A DNA stretch of 64,000 nucleotides. Origin: Erpobdella octoculata (lineage: Eukaryota; Annelida; Clitellata; Hirudinida; Erpobdellidae). Numbering within the stretch: position 1 is the first letter of the stretch; every line of letters begins with the position of its first letter. The translations under genes were made by a program, and so were the position numbers. Where the stretch lies: positions 12,427,307-12,491,306 of the forward strand of contig OZ022240.1 of the NCBI GenBank assembly GCA_963978895.1, given 5' to 3'. Positions 52,876-63,756 of this stretch are shown here, in pieces. The notes under the pieces were generated by a model. The model did no database searches. It was not told the DNA's origin and worked only from the letters and a program-made list of their open reading frames with translations.

Positions 52876-55842
52876 TCACTGAATTGGTATGAAGTCTTTC
52901 AAAGTCTTATGCAGCAGGTAGTTTTTCAGAGAAGCCTTGAATGAGCTGAGAGAACTTTTGTTGATGTCATGCGGCAGAGAATTCCAGATCTTATGACCAA
53001 CAAATTTTATCGAGTGCATTCCAAGTGTCGAGCGGATCAATCCTGAACGGAAACAGTGTTTAGAACGCACAAAATGGTTGTGAACTTCTTCTGCTTTATA
53101 AAGGTGACTCGTTGAATATTGGGGTGAAAGATCATGTGCATACTTATACATGTAAATTGCTGATTGATATAGACAGACTTGATCAACTGTCAACAAATGG
53201 TTGTTTATCCAAGTGGTTTTGGTTGAATGACTCCTGGGCAGGTGAAAAATTGCTCTAATAATACGTTTTTGTAGAATCATTATTTTCGTTATTCGACTTT
53301 TGTAGTTGATACACCATATAAAATTACAATAGTTAATGAAAGGATATATTAATGAAAAGTACAGTGTCAGCAAAACCTTGCTAGGAAGAAACCACGAAAG
53401 ACGATGAATTATACCTGAATGCAGGGAAACTTTTTTGAAAACATAGTTTACATGATGAGCCCATGTTAAGTGTTGATCAACGTAGACTCCTAAAAATTTT
53501 GTTACTGAAACATTATCTATTTTAGAGCCATCAACTGTTAGTTCTATGTTGTCTGGGGAAAACCTTTTACGAGGATTATGAAATACAATGTAGTTAGTTT
53601 TATCAGCATTGAGAGATAATTTATTGCATTTAAACCAAAAGGATAATTTATTCAGTTCAGTGTTTGTTTTTTGTATCAAATATGGTAAAGATTTATCTGA
53701 AATGAAAGCAGTTGTGTCATCAGCAAATAGAAAATATTTAAAAAACAGAGAGCTATTGGAGAGATCATTAACGTAGATTATGAACAGAAGCGGCCCGAGT
53801 ATAGATCCTTGGGGAACACCACAAGTAATAGATTTGAAACTGGACAATTCATTGTTAAATTGTACACATTGAGATCTCCCAGACAAATAATTTCTAAACC
53901 AGTTAAGCTCAGTCTGAGATATACCGTAGTGCTTTAGTTTTGCAATAATGATATTGTGATCAATAGTGTCAAAGGCTTTGGATAAGTCAAGGAAAATTGC
54001 AAGTGGTATTTCACTATGGTCGATTGAGTAAAGAATTTTATCTTGTAAGTTACTAACAGCCATATAAGTAGAGAAACCTGGACGAAATCCATACTGATGT
54101 TCATATAATAATAAATTTTTGTTGAAATAATTGTAAAGCTGTATATGAACAACTTTTTCAAAAAACTTGGAAAAAAATGGTAAAATAGAAATTGGACGGT
54201 AGTTAGAAGTTGATGATTTTTTTCCTGATTTGAATAACGGTATGACTTTTGCTAATTTTATTTGATAAGGAACAATACCGGTTTGTAGTGAACAGTTAAT
54301 GATACACGAAAGTACCACTGCTATGTGATCAATAGATAGAATAGCAAGGTGAGGGTCGATATCATCAACCCCAGAAGAATGAGAAATTTTAAGTTTTTTA
54401 GAAATATTAATTATATCTAAGTGAGTACAAGAGGAAAATTTAAATAATGTTGAAACTAAAGGTGGTAAAAATTGTTTATAAGAATCTCCATAATCAGGAA
54501 TCTTGGATGCTAAATTAATTCCGATATCAGTAAAGTAGCTGTTAAACGCATCACTAATAATTAATTCGTTAGTTGTCAAGCAATCGTTGACAACAAATTT
54601 ATCATGCAATTTATTATTTTTATGATTTCCGTTAATGAGTGAGTTAATTAAAGTCCAAGTTTTCTTGATGTTGTTTTTGTAAGAAGTAAATTTTTCAGCA
54701 TAAAATTGTTTGATAGTTTTTTTCTTCAGAGATTTGAATATGTTTCTACTTTGGACAAATTTGACTTTATTTTCAAGGGTTGGCTCTTTAATGTAATTTT
54801 TGTAAAGTTTAGATTTTAATTTGCACCTATCAAGTAATTCCTGGTTCATCCAATCTTTTTTAAATTTTGGATTTGCTAAAGGAAAACTTGAAATAGGGAA
54901 AGATTCATTATAAACCTTATCATATAAGTTTATAAAGATTGAGTAAGCTTTTTCAGGGTCGGCATTTTCGCAAGCTTGAAATACACAGGACCAGTTTGTA
55001 TTTTGCAACAAATTAAGAAAATGTAATTTGTTTGCAGGCTTTGTAGCTCTTCTGTTTATAGATTTTTTGGCATAGATTTTTGTTGTACGTTTCATTGTTA
55101 TGATTATGGGAAGGTGATCCGATAAGTCGTAGTAGATTATCGATGAAGAAATATTGCAGAGTGGCTCATTTGTAAAAATATTGTCTATTAAAGATTTCGA
55201 TTCGGGAGTTATTCTTGTTGGTTTGGTGATTGTTGGTAGTATGTGGTAAGAAAATAAGAGATTGAAAAAATCATTTGAGATGTGTCCAGGGTCATCAATT
55301 TTAAGCAAATCAATATTAAAATCACCTAGTAGAAACAAAAACCTGTGTGACATAAAAAAATCATTTAGTAAAGTATGAAGTTCGTCTAGAAAACATGAGA
55401 TATTAGAGCTTGGCGGGCGGTAGATAATACAATAGGTGTAGGTTTTATGAAGGTGTGTAACTTTTATTACCAGGAACTCAAAAGAAAGGGCTGAAAAATC
55501 TACTTCAACAACTTCGTAAGAAAGATGAGATTTGACAAGAAGACCAACACCTCCACCTCTTCCTTCCTTACGGTTCTTGAAAACAAAGTTGTAGTTAGGG
55601 AATATAACTAAATTTGCTTTAGCATCATTGAGCCAAGTTTCAGTTATGCCAATAATATCGGGGGAGCAAAAGTGGAGAAGGGTGTCAAGTTCTGAAGTTT
55701 TGTTGTTTAAACTACGGCAGTTAATGTGAAGGAGTGATAGTATAGAGTTGGACAAAAATTTTGAGATGTTGTCTAGAGTTTCATAAGAGGTGTCTATAGA
55801 TGCAGAGTTGGCTGAAGAAGATGTGTCAAGTTCGACAATCAT
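52876..55842 (-). CDS. LINE ORF2: AP endonuclease and reverse transcriptase, 988 aa
   Basis: Start chosen at the ATG overlapping the ORF1 stop (TAATG, 55,844-55,840). Endonuclease: HINCRSLNN near residue 38, GITETWLND near 65, GDFNIDLLK near 172, and YYDLSDHLPI near 240. RT: KVIPLFKSGKKSSTSNYRPI, YGFRPGFSTYMAV, LDLSKAFDTIDH near 616, GVPQGSILGPLLF near 673, and FADD catalytic box near 704. The C-terminal region has YPFINYCNFIWCIN and LQKRIIRAIF, typical of the Jockey/CR1/L2 group. It nicks DNA and reverse-transcribes LINE RNA at the nick. No internal stop. Confidence 0.93.
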   Translation of the reverse strand: MIVELDTSSSANSASIDTSYETLDNISKFLSNSILSLLHINCRSLNNKTSELDTLLHFCSPDIIGITETWLNDAKANLVIFPNYNFVFKNRKEGRGGGVGLLVKSHLSYEVVEVDFSALSFEFLVIKVTHLHKTYTYCIIYRPPSSNISCFLDELHTLLNDFFMSHRFLFLLGDFNIDLLKIDDPGHISNDFFNLLFSYHILPTITKPTRITPESKSLIDNIFTNEPLCNISSSIIYYDLSDHLPIIITMKRTTKIYAKKSINRRATKPANKLHFLNLLQNTNWSCVFQACENADPEKAYSIFINLYDKVYNESFPISSFPLANPKFKKDWMNQELLDRCKLKSKLYKNYIKEPTLENKVKFVQSRNIFKSLKKKTIKQFYAEKFTSYKNNIKKTWTLINSLINGNHKNNKLHDKFVVNDCLTTNELIISDAFNSYFTDIGINLASKIPDYGDSYKQFLPPLVSTLFKFSSCTHLDIINISKKLKISHSSGVDDIDPHLAILSIDHIAVVLSCIINCSLQTGIVPYQIKLAKVIPLFKSGKKSSTSNYRPISILPFFSKFFEKVVHIQLYNYFNKNLLLYEHQYGFRPGFSTYMAVSNLQDKILYSIDHSEIPLAIFLDLSKAFDTIDHNIIIAKLKHYGISQTELNWFRNYLSGRSQCVQFNNELSSFKSITCGVPQGSILGPLLFIIYVNDLSNSSLFFKYFLFADDTTAFISDKSLPYLIQKTNTELNKLSFWFKCNKLSLNADKTNYIVFHNPRKRFSPDNIELTVDGSKIDNVSVTKFLGVYVDQHLTWAHHVNYVFKKVSLHSGIIHRLSWFLPSKVLLTLYFSLIYPFINYCNFIWCINYKSRITKIMILQKRIIRAIFHLPRSHSTKTTWINNHLLTVDQVCLYQSAIYMYKYAHDLSPQYSTSHLYKAEEVHNHFVRSKHCFRSGLIRSTLGMHSIKFVGHKIWNSLPHDINKSSLSSFKASLKNYLLHKTLKDFIPIQ

Positions 55843-56115
55843 TATGAGGTTGAGGATGCATTTTTCTGTTGTGTTTCTGGAGAACGAGGTTTGAATTCCC
55901 ATTCCCGTAGGATAATACCAGTTGGCCATATGTCTGGATTGCATAGCTTAAAAACATCGTTCTCTTCAATGCAAATCCTAAAAGCAGTAGATTCTTGGCT
56001 GATGTTGACTTTATCGTTTTCAGTTTTTCTGAATAGTGGATAGCAGGAAATGACTTGAATGCCATTGGCCGATAAATGATCATTTATAGCCTCCTTATGA
56101 CATTTGCTACATTTC
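55842..56115 (-). pseudogene. LINE ORF1, C-terminal part
   Basis: Minus strand: PSWKCSKCHKEAINDHLSAN, GIQVISCYPLF, ESTAFRICI, then DIWPTGIILREWEF and a stop shared with the ORF2 start. The STAFR...WP.G...R.W.F pattern is the C-terminal domain of ORF1 in CR1/L2-type LINEs. A hAT insertion cuts it from the N-terminal part, and the frame upstream is shifted by at least one indel. Confidence 0.75.
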
Positions 56116-56123
56116 CAAGATGG

Positions 56124-57280
56124 CAGGGTTGTTAAGAGCGGTAGCGCCGCGCTACCGCTACTGTAGCGGCGCTAATTTTAAGGTAGCGGTAGCGGTAGCG
56201 GCGCTACTATTGGCTGAGAAGATCGTTGATGGTAGCGCCGCTACATTTTTTGGCTGTTCTCAGCGCTATTCGCTACCGCTACTTTTTTTCAAAAACAAAA
56301 TATGTTTTTTTTATTAATTAAGTGATTTTCAATGTATTTAGTTTTTATTTGAAGCATGCATGAAATCGGAATCTGGTTGATTGATCGACGAGCGTGAGCA
56401 TCTCTTTGAAATGTGGAATCCTTCCTGACCTTGCTAAAGCGAGCCTGTGCATCTCTTTGAAGCTTAGCAGAAGTGGTATCGGGTGTTAGTGACACTTAGT
56501 GATGTTTTGAGGTGTATGGTATCTGGCTGTCTGTTTGAGTGTGTATAAACCTACAGTTTGTACGAACAGTTGAAGGCCGTTTTTTCTTAAACTTTTTATT
56601 CAATTGTCTTTTGCTCGTTTGATCTCAAGATCTTGACGTTATTTCTTGTCTAGTTTTATTCACTGTATGTGACGAATAAAATTGCTGTATATTACAGCAA
56701 TGTCTTCTACAAGCTTGTTGATTGCTCGAGGCATGAGTGTCTTTGAAACGTGACCCCTTGGTGTTAAATGACCACTGCCATGCGTGATGCTTTGAAGTGT
56801 TTGTGGCCTTTGGTGAATGAGTACATATACGGTTTACGAAAACTGAATTTAGTTTTTCTGGTGCTGTTTCAACTTTTCCTTCGTTATCGCATGCTTGCTC
56901 GAACTTTTTTATTTCTTCGAAGTCATTTTTTCATTGTTATTTTAAGCCATTTAATTAAAAGAAAACAAACGATGGATAACGATGTTGATGATGATGATAT
57001 AGAAAACAAGTCAGTTTATTAACTCTGAAGTCAACAAAAATTTGTGTTATTATTGAATGCAACGAAATGATGTTGACGTCGTATAAAAATCATATACAGG
57101 TTGTTAATGCTACTTTGTAACTTTTTGCGAGTCCTTATCAGAGTAGCGGTAACGGTAGCGGTAGCGGTAGCGACGCTACTTATAAATTTCAGTAGCGGTA
57201 GCGGTAGCGCCGCTACTAATAAGACTGGTAGCGGTAGCGAAGAGCGGCGCTATTTTGAAAAGGTAGCGTTAACAACCCTG
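56124..57280. mobile_element. complete non-autonomous hAT element in LINE ORF1
   Basis: Terminal inverted repeats CAGGGTTGTTAA and TTAACAACCCTG. Flanking 8-bp duplication CAAGATGG at 56,116-56,123 and 57,281-57,288. Subterminal GGTAGCGGTAGCG repeats at both ends. The interior contains no transposase. Confidence 0.93.
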
Positions 57281-57288
57281 CAAGATGG

Positions 57289-58016
57289 TACGTCTTTTTC
57301 TTAACTATTGTTTTGCTGGCTTTTAAAGAAGAATCACACGTTTTTCTTCCTACTATTTTCATAGGTATTTTGTCGGTAATGCATGGATGAATATCAGTTA
57401 GGTTTTTTTCCCCTCTATTCTTCAGTTTTTGGTTATTAACAATGAGAAATTCATTTTCATTTTCGTTCATTTCTAAGTTGCTCCTTTCTCTAACTAAGTC
57501 TGACCATAAGAGAGGAGAACAGTTGTTTGCGTTTTTTGTCGACAATTGTGTAAATCAATCATTCAATTCAGCCTCGTGTCTTTTACTAAGATTGGTGGAC
57601 ACGTAAGCAAATTGCTGTTCAGTTTGGAGTTTTTTTATATTAAGCTCAATTGAGTCTATTCTTTCATTTATCTTATAGAATGAATTTTTATCTTGCTCAA
57701 ATTTCAGCATCGGAAGCCTATCAAAGTTTACGGCACTATAGATAGGCATATCTTTTTCCAAATTGTTATCAAAAATAAATTTGACTATTTCGAGAATTCC
57801 TTTTAGTTTGTCACTTTTACTCGATCCACTAGAGTGCGATTTAAACTTTTCGTTTTTGACGTTTTCGTAGTCCCCGAAAATCTGTTTTTTGGCAGTTGAC
57901 AACTCATCGTTGTTGTAAAATTCAACTAATTTATCATGAAACTTTGGGTTATCAATAGAAGGTAAGTTGTTTATAACACAACACAACATTTCGCTTACAA
58001 TCGGTTTGCGCGCCAT
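57289..58016 (-). pseudogene. LINE ORF1, N-terminal part
   Basis: Minus strand: MARKPIVSEMLCCVINNLPS ... with a coiled-coil-like stretch (INERIDSIELNIKKLQTEQQ) to a stop at 57,555. Then a second frame (57,545-57,290) with WSDLVRERSNLEMNENENE. ORF1 proteins of this type bind LINE RNA. The change of frame near 57,550 and the hAT insertion make this copy's ORF1 defective. Confidence 0.65.
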
Positions 58017-58218
58017 TATCGCTCGTTCAATATTAGCACGTGTTTAACAGAGTTAGAAGTACTACCCTACCTAACAAGGTTCACAGCTAACTTATTTTCG
58101 AAATAATATAAAACAAATTGACTTATCTTCCAGCAGAGTTCCTTGTATTTTCCGATTTTTACAAGTTCACTAAAATTTTCAAAGTCCAAAACAGGAGACC
58201 GCACACCGCTTTGACGCC

Positions 58219-58325
58219 ACAATATATATATATATATATATACACATATATATATATATATATATATAAATTCCTAGATAAAAAAAATAATAAACACACA
58301 CACGTACACACACACGCACAAATAT

Positions 58326-58415
<90 letters not shown>
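58219..58415. repeat. (TA)n and (CA)n microsatellites at the LINE 5' flank
   Basis: TA runs at 58,222-58,266 and 58,338-58,415 with ACACAC-rich sequence between. Confidence 0.95.
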
Positions 58416-58418
<3 letters not shown>

Positions 58419-58519
58419 TTATTGTTTCAACATATCCAATCATTATAAAATGCACACATAATAAAATAAAAATACACAAATATCACGAAAATACGTAAGA
58501 TGAATCATCTTCATCTTAC

Positions 58520-60830
58520 ACTGATAATGAAAAAAAAACCGTCTAAAAAAACACAACCTTCAATGGCTGATATTGGGAAAACCCGCCGATGTACTACTTC
58601 GGTGATTTATTTATTTTCAACTTGTTTATATTGAGTTATGACGTATGCTCAAAATATATTCGCAAAGCGTCGAACTTTCCAATAAAAGGAATATTATTAG
58701 CAAATTAGTTAATGTTCCTAAATAATAATAATAATTAAAATAAGAGGAATAATAATTAAAAAATAGAAAAATGTCGGTAATAATATTTTTATTAAATATA
58801 TCCGCAAAGCGTCAAACTTTCCAATAATAGGAAATTATTTGCAAAATAGTTAATCTTCATTAATAATAATTTCATTAAATATAAACGCAAAGCGTCGAAC
58901 TTTCCAATAATTGAAATAATATTAGCAAAATAGTTAATCTTCGTTAGTAATAATAATTAAAATAAGAGGAATAATAATTGCAAAATAGTAAATTGTCGTT
59001 AATAATAATTTACAACTTGTTTAAAATTGGGAAAAACCCGCCGACTACTACTTCGGTGATTTATTTATTATCAACTTGTTTATATTCAGCGATGACGTAC
59101 GATGCATTATATATATCCGCAAAGAGTTAAACTTTCGCGGCTAATAACTTTTTATTTAAACATTTTAACAAAAATCTATCAACGTGAGTTTTTTCAGACC
59201 TGCTGATGCTAATCGGGTGACATACATACATGTTGGGAAATAGCACTTGAGACTTGAGGCACGCTTCGCGCGCGAATCTTGTGAGTTTTTACATATTAAT
59301 AGTAAAGGTAGTCGCACTCAAATTGCACTCTAAGCTCAAAAACAACAACAATGCGCTAATATAGTAATAACTTTACGCACGCTTCGCAAGCGAAGCGTGT
59401 GACTAAAATAGTTAGTAGCAGATGATTTTTCACTTGGACACGTTTTGGAATGGTCTTCTCTTTGATTGGATGATTTAGGAAAAAATGCCTACGTAAAAAA
59501 ACCTTTAATGGGCGATTTGAAAAAAACAGCCTACGAAAAAAACCATGTTAATTGGGTGATAGTGAAAAAACCGCCTATGAAAATCACTAATTATTTGATG
59601 GTATCGGAAAAACAGCCTACAAAAAAAACAACATTTATTGGGTGATAGTGAAAAAACCGCCTACGAAATGAACAACATATTTTGGGTGATAGTGAAAAAA
59701 AAACCTAAGAAACAACCCAACTTTTAATGGCTTATAATGAAAAAAAAACGCTTACAAAAAACCCAATCTTCAATGGCTGATATTGGTATAACCCGCCGAT
59801 GTACTACTTCGGTGATTTATTTATTTTCAACTTGTTTATAATGAGTTATGACGTATGCTCAAATTATATTCGCAAAGCGTTAAACTTTCCCGGTTAATAA
59901 CTTTTTATTTAAACAATATAACCAAAAAGTGCCCTTAAAAACCGTGCTCAGCGTCTCATAATCTATCAACGTGAGTTTTTTCAGACCTGCTGATGCTAAT
60001 CGGGTGACATACATACATAATACATACATCATTTCGCTTTTATGTTGGAAACCAGCACTTGACGCACGCTTCGCGCGCGAAGCGTGTGAGTTTTTAATAT
60101 TAATAGTAAAGGTAGTCGCACTCAAATTGCACTCTAAGCTCAAAAACAACAACAATGCGCTAATATAGTAATAACTTTACGCACGCTTCGCAAGCGAAGC
60201 GTGTGACTAAAATAGTTAGTAGCAGATGATTTTTCACTTGGATACGTTTTGGAATGGTTTTTTATTTGATTGGATGATTTAGGAAAAAATGCCTACGTAA
60301 AAAAACCTTTAATGGGCGATTTGAAAAAAACAGCCTACGAAAAAAACCATGTTAATTGGGTGATAGTGAAAAAACCGCCTATAAAAATCACTAATTATTT
60401 GATGGTATCGGAAAAACAGCCTACAAAAAAAACAACATTTATTGGGTGATAGTGAAAAAACCGCCTACGAAATGAACAACATATTTTGGGTGATAGTGAA
60501 AAAAAAACCTAAGAAACAACCCAACTTTTAATGGCTTATAATGAAAAAAAACGCCTACAAAAAAACCCAATCTTCAATGGCTGATATTGGTATAACCCGC
60601 CGATGTACTACTTCGGTGATTTATTTATTTTCAACTTGTTTATAATGAGTTATGACGTATGCTCAAATTATATTCGCAAAGCGTTAAACTTTCGCGGCTA
60701 ATAACTTTTTATTTAAACAATTTAAGAAAAAAGTGCCCTAACAAACCGTGTTCAGCGTCTCATCATCTATCAACGTGAGTTTTTTCAGACCTGCAGATGC
60801 TAATCGGGTGACATAATACATACATATTAC
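58520..60830. repeat. tandem repeat family, about 806-bp period
   Basis: Same modules as 48,671-52,400. Two adjacent copies (about 59,020-59,770 and 59,780-60,600) are nearly identical; for example GCAGATGATTTTTCACTTGG recurs at 59,417 and 60,222. Confidence 0.75.
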
Positions 60831-60849
60831 ATCGTTGCGCTTTTATGTT

Positions 60850-61080
60850 GGGAATTTTGTAACCAAAATGAAAACATCTGTGAGTTCGGCTGGGTCTGAC
60901 GCTGTCAAGGGTCGTGATGTACGCCAGGAGTTCCACGTGTTATACAAAAATCAAATGAATCTCAATTACAGAATTGATGAAAGTATTATAAAGAAGATAA
61001 TAAAAAAGGAAGTTTCTGTTATAGACCTCGTCTGGAACAAACTGGATTTATATATTTATTACAAAAACTTGAAACTTTTC
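60850..61080 (+). pseudogene. Penelope ORF fragment (linker before endonuclease)
   Basis: Reads RQEFHVLYKNQMNLNYRIDE, SIIKKIIKKEVSVIDLVWNK, LDLYIYYKNLKLFD. It aligns with YYANQMSNIYKIDKKVLKNI and LRLHIYYNNGKTHNL of 22,560-22,700. It is cut on the right by a SINE. Confidence 0.7.
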
Positions 61081-61400
61081 GATTCCTAGTAGAGTCTTAT
61101 AAATATTTGCGTTACTTGTGGTGACAGTTAGTCATCCTATTTGTAGGCTCGTGAAACATTTCAACGCAGTGTTTCACTTCGCAAAAAATTACCTATCTGG
61201 CAGCAGACTAGCTGTCGAGTCGAGCCGAAGTAAGGAGTTCTGAGTCTATCATAGTCGTAGTCTAATGTTAAGTAGCTCCGAAAGACTGAGACTTCTAGCC
61301 ATCATTTTTTGGTGATGGTCGGTGGCTCAGTTGGTGAGAGCGCTTGCATTTAGGCGAGGCGGTGTTGCCGTAGACACGTGGGTTCGATTCCTAGTAGAGT

Positions 61401-61403
<3 letters not shown>
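61081..61403 (+). mobile_element. tRNA-derived SINE (family 1)
   Basis: GATTCCTAGTAGAGTCTTAT..., then a full unit with A box 61,323-61,334 and B box 61,381-61,391, ending at (TA)n after AGAGTCTTA as at 38,116. Confidence 0.75.
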
Positions 61404-61441
<38 letters not shown>

Positions 61442-61632
61442 CTCGTGTCATAGTGTTTAACTTCAAACTTCTCCAAAACAGCTGAACCGAATTTTATGAA
61501 ACTTTTTGTGTACATTTGGTAGGTCTGAAGATAGGTTGTAGGCTATTTGGACTAATTTTTTAAAATTATTTCAAAAGTTATAATGGAAAAACTAAGAGGT
61601 GCAATTATGTTCTTTTCATAGAAAAATGCAAC

Positions 61633-61634
<2 letters not shown>
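61404..61634 (+). mobile_element. Helitron-like 5' region fragment
   Basis: (TA)n, then AAATCTCGTGTCATAGTGTT and CAGCTGAACCGAATTTTATG, a pattern resembling 5' regions of invertebrate Helitrons as I recall them. No 3' end. Confidence 0.4.

Positions 61635-61708
<74 letters not shown>
61635..61708. repeat. (TA)n
   Basis: Left border of the myosin-like copy. Confidence 0.96.
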
Positions 61709-61711
<3 letters not shown>

Positions 61712-61726
61712 TCGTTTCGAGAAAAA

Positions 61727-63000
61727 ATGTTGAAATTAGAAGAGAGGATGTTAGAAGAAAAACGAGAAAATAGAAAGCTAAGATGGCTAGAATTAGAAGA
61801 AACAAGACAATGGAGAATGGAAGAACGCGAACGAATGATAGTTCAGAGAACCGTCGAAACTCGATCGGGAAGCATGGCTACACAGCTGCAAGAATACAAG
61901 CTTGAAGCTGACGAACACAATGCATTGAATGACGTCCTTGAAGAATCGAAAAAGAAATGGACGCGAGAGGTTGAAACTTTTCAAGAGAGGATCGCACAAT
62001 TGGTTGAAGAAAACGATAAGCTCAATAAATCTAAGAAGAAACTGCAATATGAGTTTGATAGCATCACTGTTCTTCTGAACAACGAAAGGTCAAAGTTTTC
62101 AGTAATTGACAAAAATACAAGCTTAAAACTGACGAACACGATGCATTGAACGATGTCCTTGAAGAATCGAAAAAGAAATGGTTCTCAGTAATTGACAAAA
62201 AGCAAAGAAAATTCGATCAAAGCTTGGCCGAAGAAGAAGCCATCTCTCAGAGGTTGACAATTGCAAGAGATAACTTGGAGAAGGATCTCAGAGAAAAAGA
62301 AACAAAAATTCTCAACCTGACTCGACAAGTTGATGGGCTGAACGAAGATTTGACCGAATCAAACAGAGCAAGAAGTCAACTGCAGAGAGAACTTGATGAC
62401 CTGGTTTCTTCTAAAGATGACATCGAAAAGAATGTTCACGAATTAGAAAAAGACAAAAAAGCTCTTGAAACTCATGTGGAAGCCCAGAAGCGGATGATCG
62501 AAGAGCTCGAAAAGGAAGTTCAAGGAACCGAAGATGCCAAGTTAAGACTAGAAGTGAATATGCAAACCTTGAAAGATCAGTCGATGAGAGAGGTGCAGTC
62601 AAGAGAGGAAATTGATGAAGAAGGTAGAAAGGGTTTTCTTAAAAAGATAAGAGACGTGGAAGTTGAACTTGAAAAAGAGAGGAGACAGAGGCAGCTTGCA
62701 ACGAATGCCCGGAACAAGCTTGAGGCTGTCTTCAGAACTATTGAGGAACAACTTGCTGATGCTCTGAAAGTCAAAGATGAAGCTGTGAAGCAGTTTATAC
62801 TTTACCAGGTCCAGATCAAAGAATTCATGCACGAGATCGAATTTATCAATGTAACCAAACAAGAAATGTCAAATGCGAGTAAAGAGAGTGACAAAAGATA
62901 CAAGCAGTTTGAAGCTGAACTCCAAATTCAGAAAGATCTGGCAGCTTCACATAGAGCCAGAAAAACTCTACATGGAGACTACGAACAAGATATCTATGAG
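61727..63000 (+). pseudogene. non-muscle myosin II heavy-chain rod copy, intronless and frame-broken
   Basis: Coiled-coil rod of a non-muscle/smooth-muscle myosin II. Clear stretches are KKQRKFDQSLAEEEAIS, LVSSKDDIEKNVHELEKDKK, EVQGTEDAKLRLEVNMQTLK and EEQLADALKVKDEAVKQF. About 70 bp (coding ...DEHNALNDVLEESKKKW) occurs twice, at 61,890 and 62,113, in different frames, so the first frame stops at 62,149 and the rod continues in another. There are no introns over 1.3 kb and no motor domain. The first 35 residues, LKLEERMLEEKRENRKLRWL..., do not match myosin. A retrocopy or rearranged fragment fits best. Confidence 0.75.
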
Positions 63001-63756
63001 CGTCATCATAACACCCGTAAGAAATATAATTCCTGGATACTGCTTTCCATGGTGACCATACATTCTGATCACAACTCTCTCTTTTATCTCACGGAGTCGC
63101 CGATTTCCTCTCCCGGATAGGGGAGTAGTTTCTCAACACGGAGAGCTAGACGACATTTTTTTACTTGTCGTATTTATGTTTATTATTAAGTTTATTATTT
63201 ACTGTTATAAATTTTGAAATGTTGTTTTCTAGCAGAAGCCCAGAGGCACATTGTACTAGTTGTATTTCTAGGTGCATAGGTTTTCTCTTTTGTTGTCTTA
63301 GTTGCAGATCGTTGTGATATTCTATAATTAATGATATTGTTGAAGTAGTTGAACTTCTTTGATATGACGTGATGATGATTCCTTCGTTAATACAATTCAT
63401 ACCGGTATGGGATTAAACTTGGATGGGTAGAACTGGTTGTATGGGTGGTTTTACTGGTGGGAGTAAAAGTTACTTTCAGGAAGGACATCTCCAGTTTGAA
63501 GTCGACCTTGAAGCCCTGGTAGACACGATACATAGACGAACGAGCGCCCATTCTTTATCCAGATTATCTACAAAGTTCTACTTCTCCGATTCCACCCACT
63601 CCTCATCTTCCTCGTCGTCCTCTTCGATGTCCCCGACCTTGAAGCCTTGGTAGGCACGATACATCGACGAACGAACACCCATTCTTCATCCAGTACTGTG
63701 AAAGATAACATTTAAGATATTGAAAAACTGTTCAACATCTTCGTTAGGAGGAGTTA
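63001..63756 (+). other. junction region, probably inner 3' end of an LTR element
   Basis: The frame from the myosin copy runs into VTIHSDHNSLFYLTESP, reminiscent of a Gypsy RNase H motif, and ends at 63,120. A segment CCTTGAAGCCCTGGTAGACA... is repeated 128 bp later (63,509 and 63,637). AGGAGGAGTTA before 63,757 could be a polypurine tract. All of this is tentative. Confidence 0.35.

Larger units (their letters stand above)
52711..58140 (-). mobile_element. CR1/L2-like LINE, near full length, with a hAT insertion
   Basis: Minus-strand non-LTR retrotransposon: ORF1 from 58,016, ORF2 from 55,842, and a poly(A) tail seen as T23 at 52,711-52,733. The 5' UTR reaches at least 58,140. A 1.16-kb hAT element plus an 8-bp target duplication splits ORF1. 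ORF2 is intact, suggesting recent activity. Confidence 0.88.

Noticed and set aside
53934..54161. Short ORF inside the LINE on the same strand
   Set aside because: Out-of-frame shadow of the intact RT domain.
62411..62862. Ser-rich ORFs opposite the myosin copy
   Set aside because: Antisense of a coiled-coil coding region, which often looks open; no independent signal.
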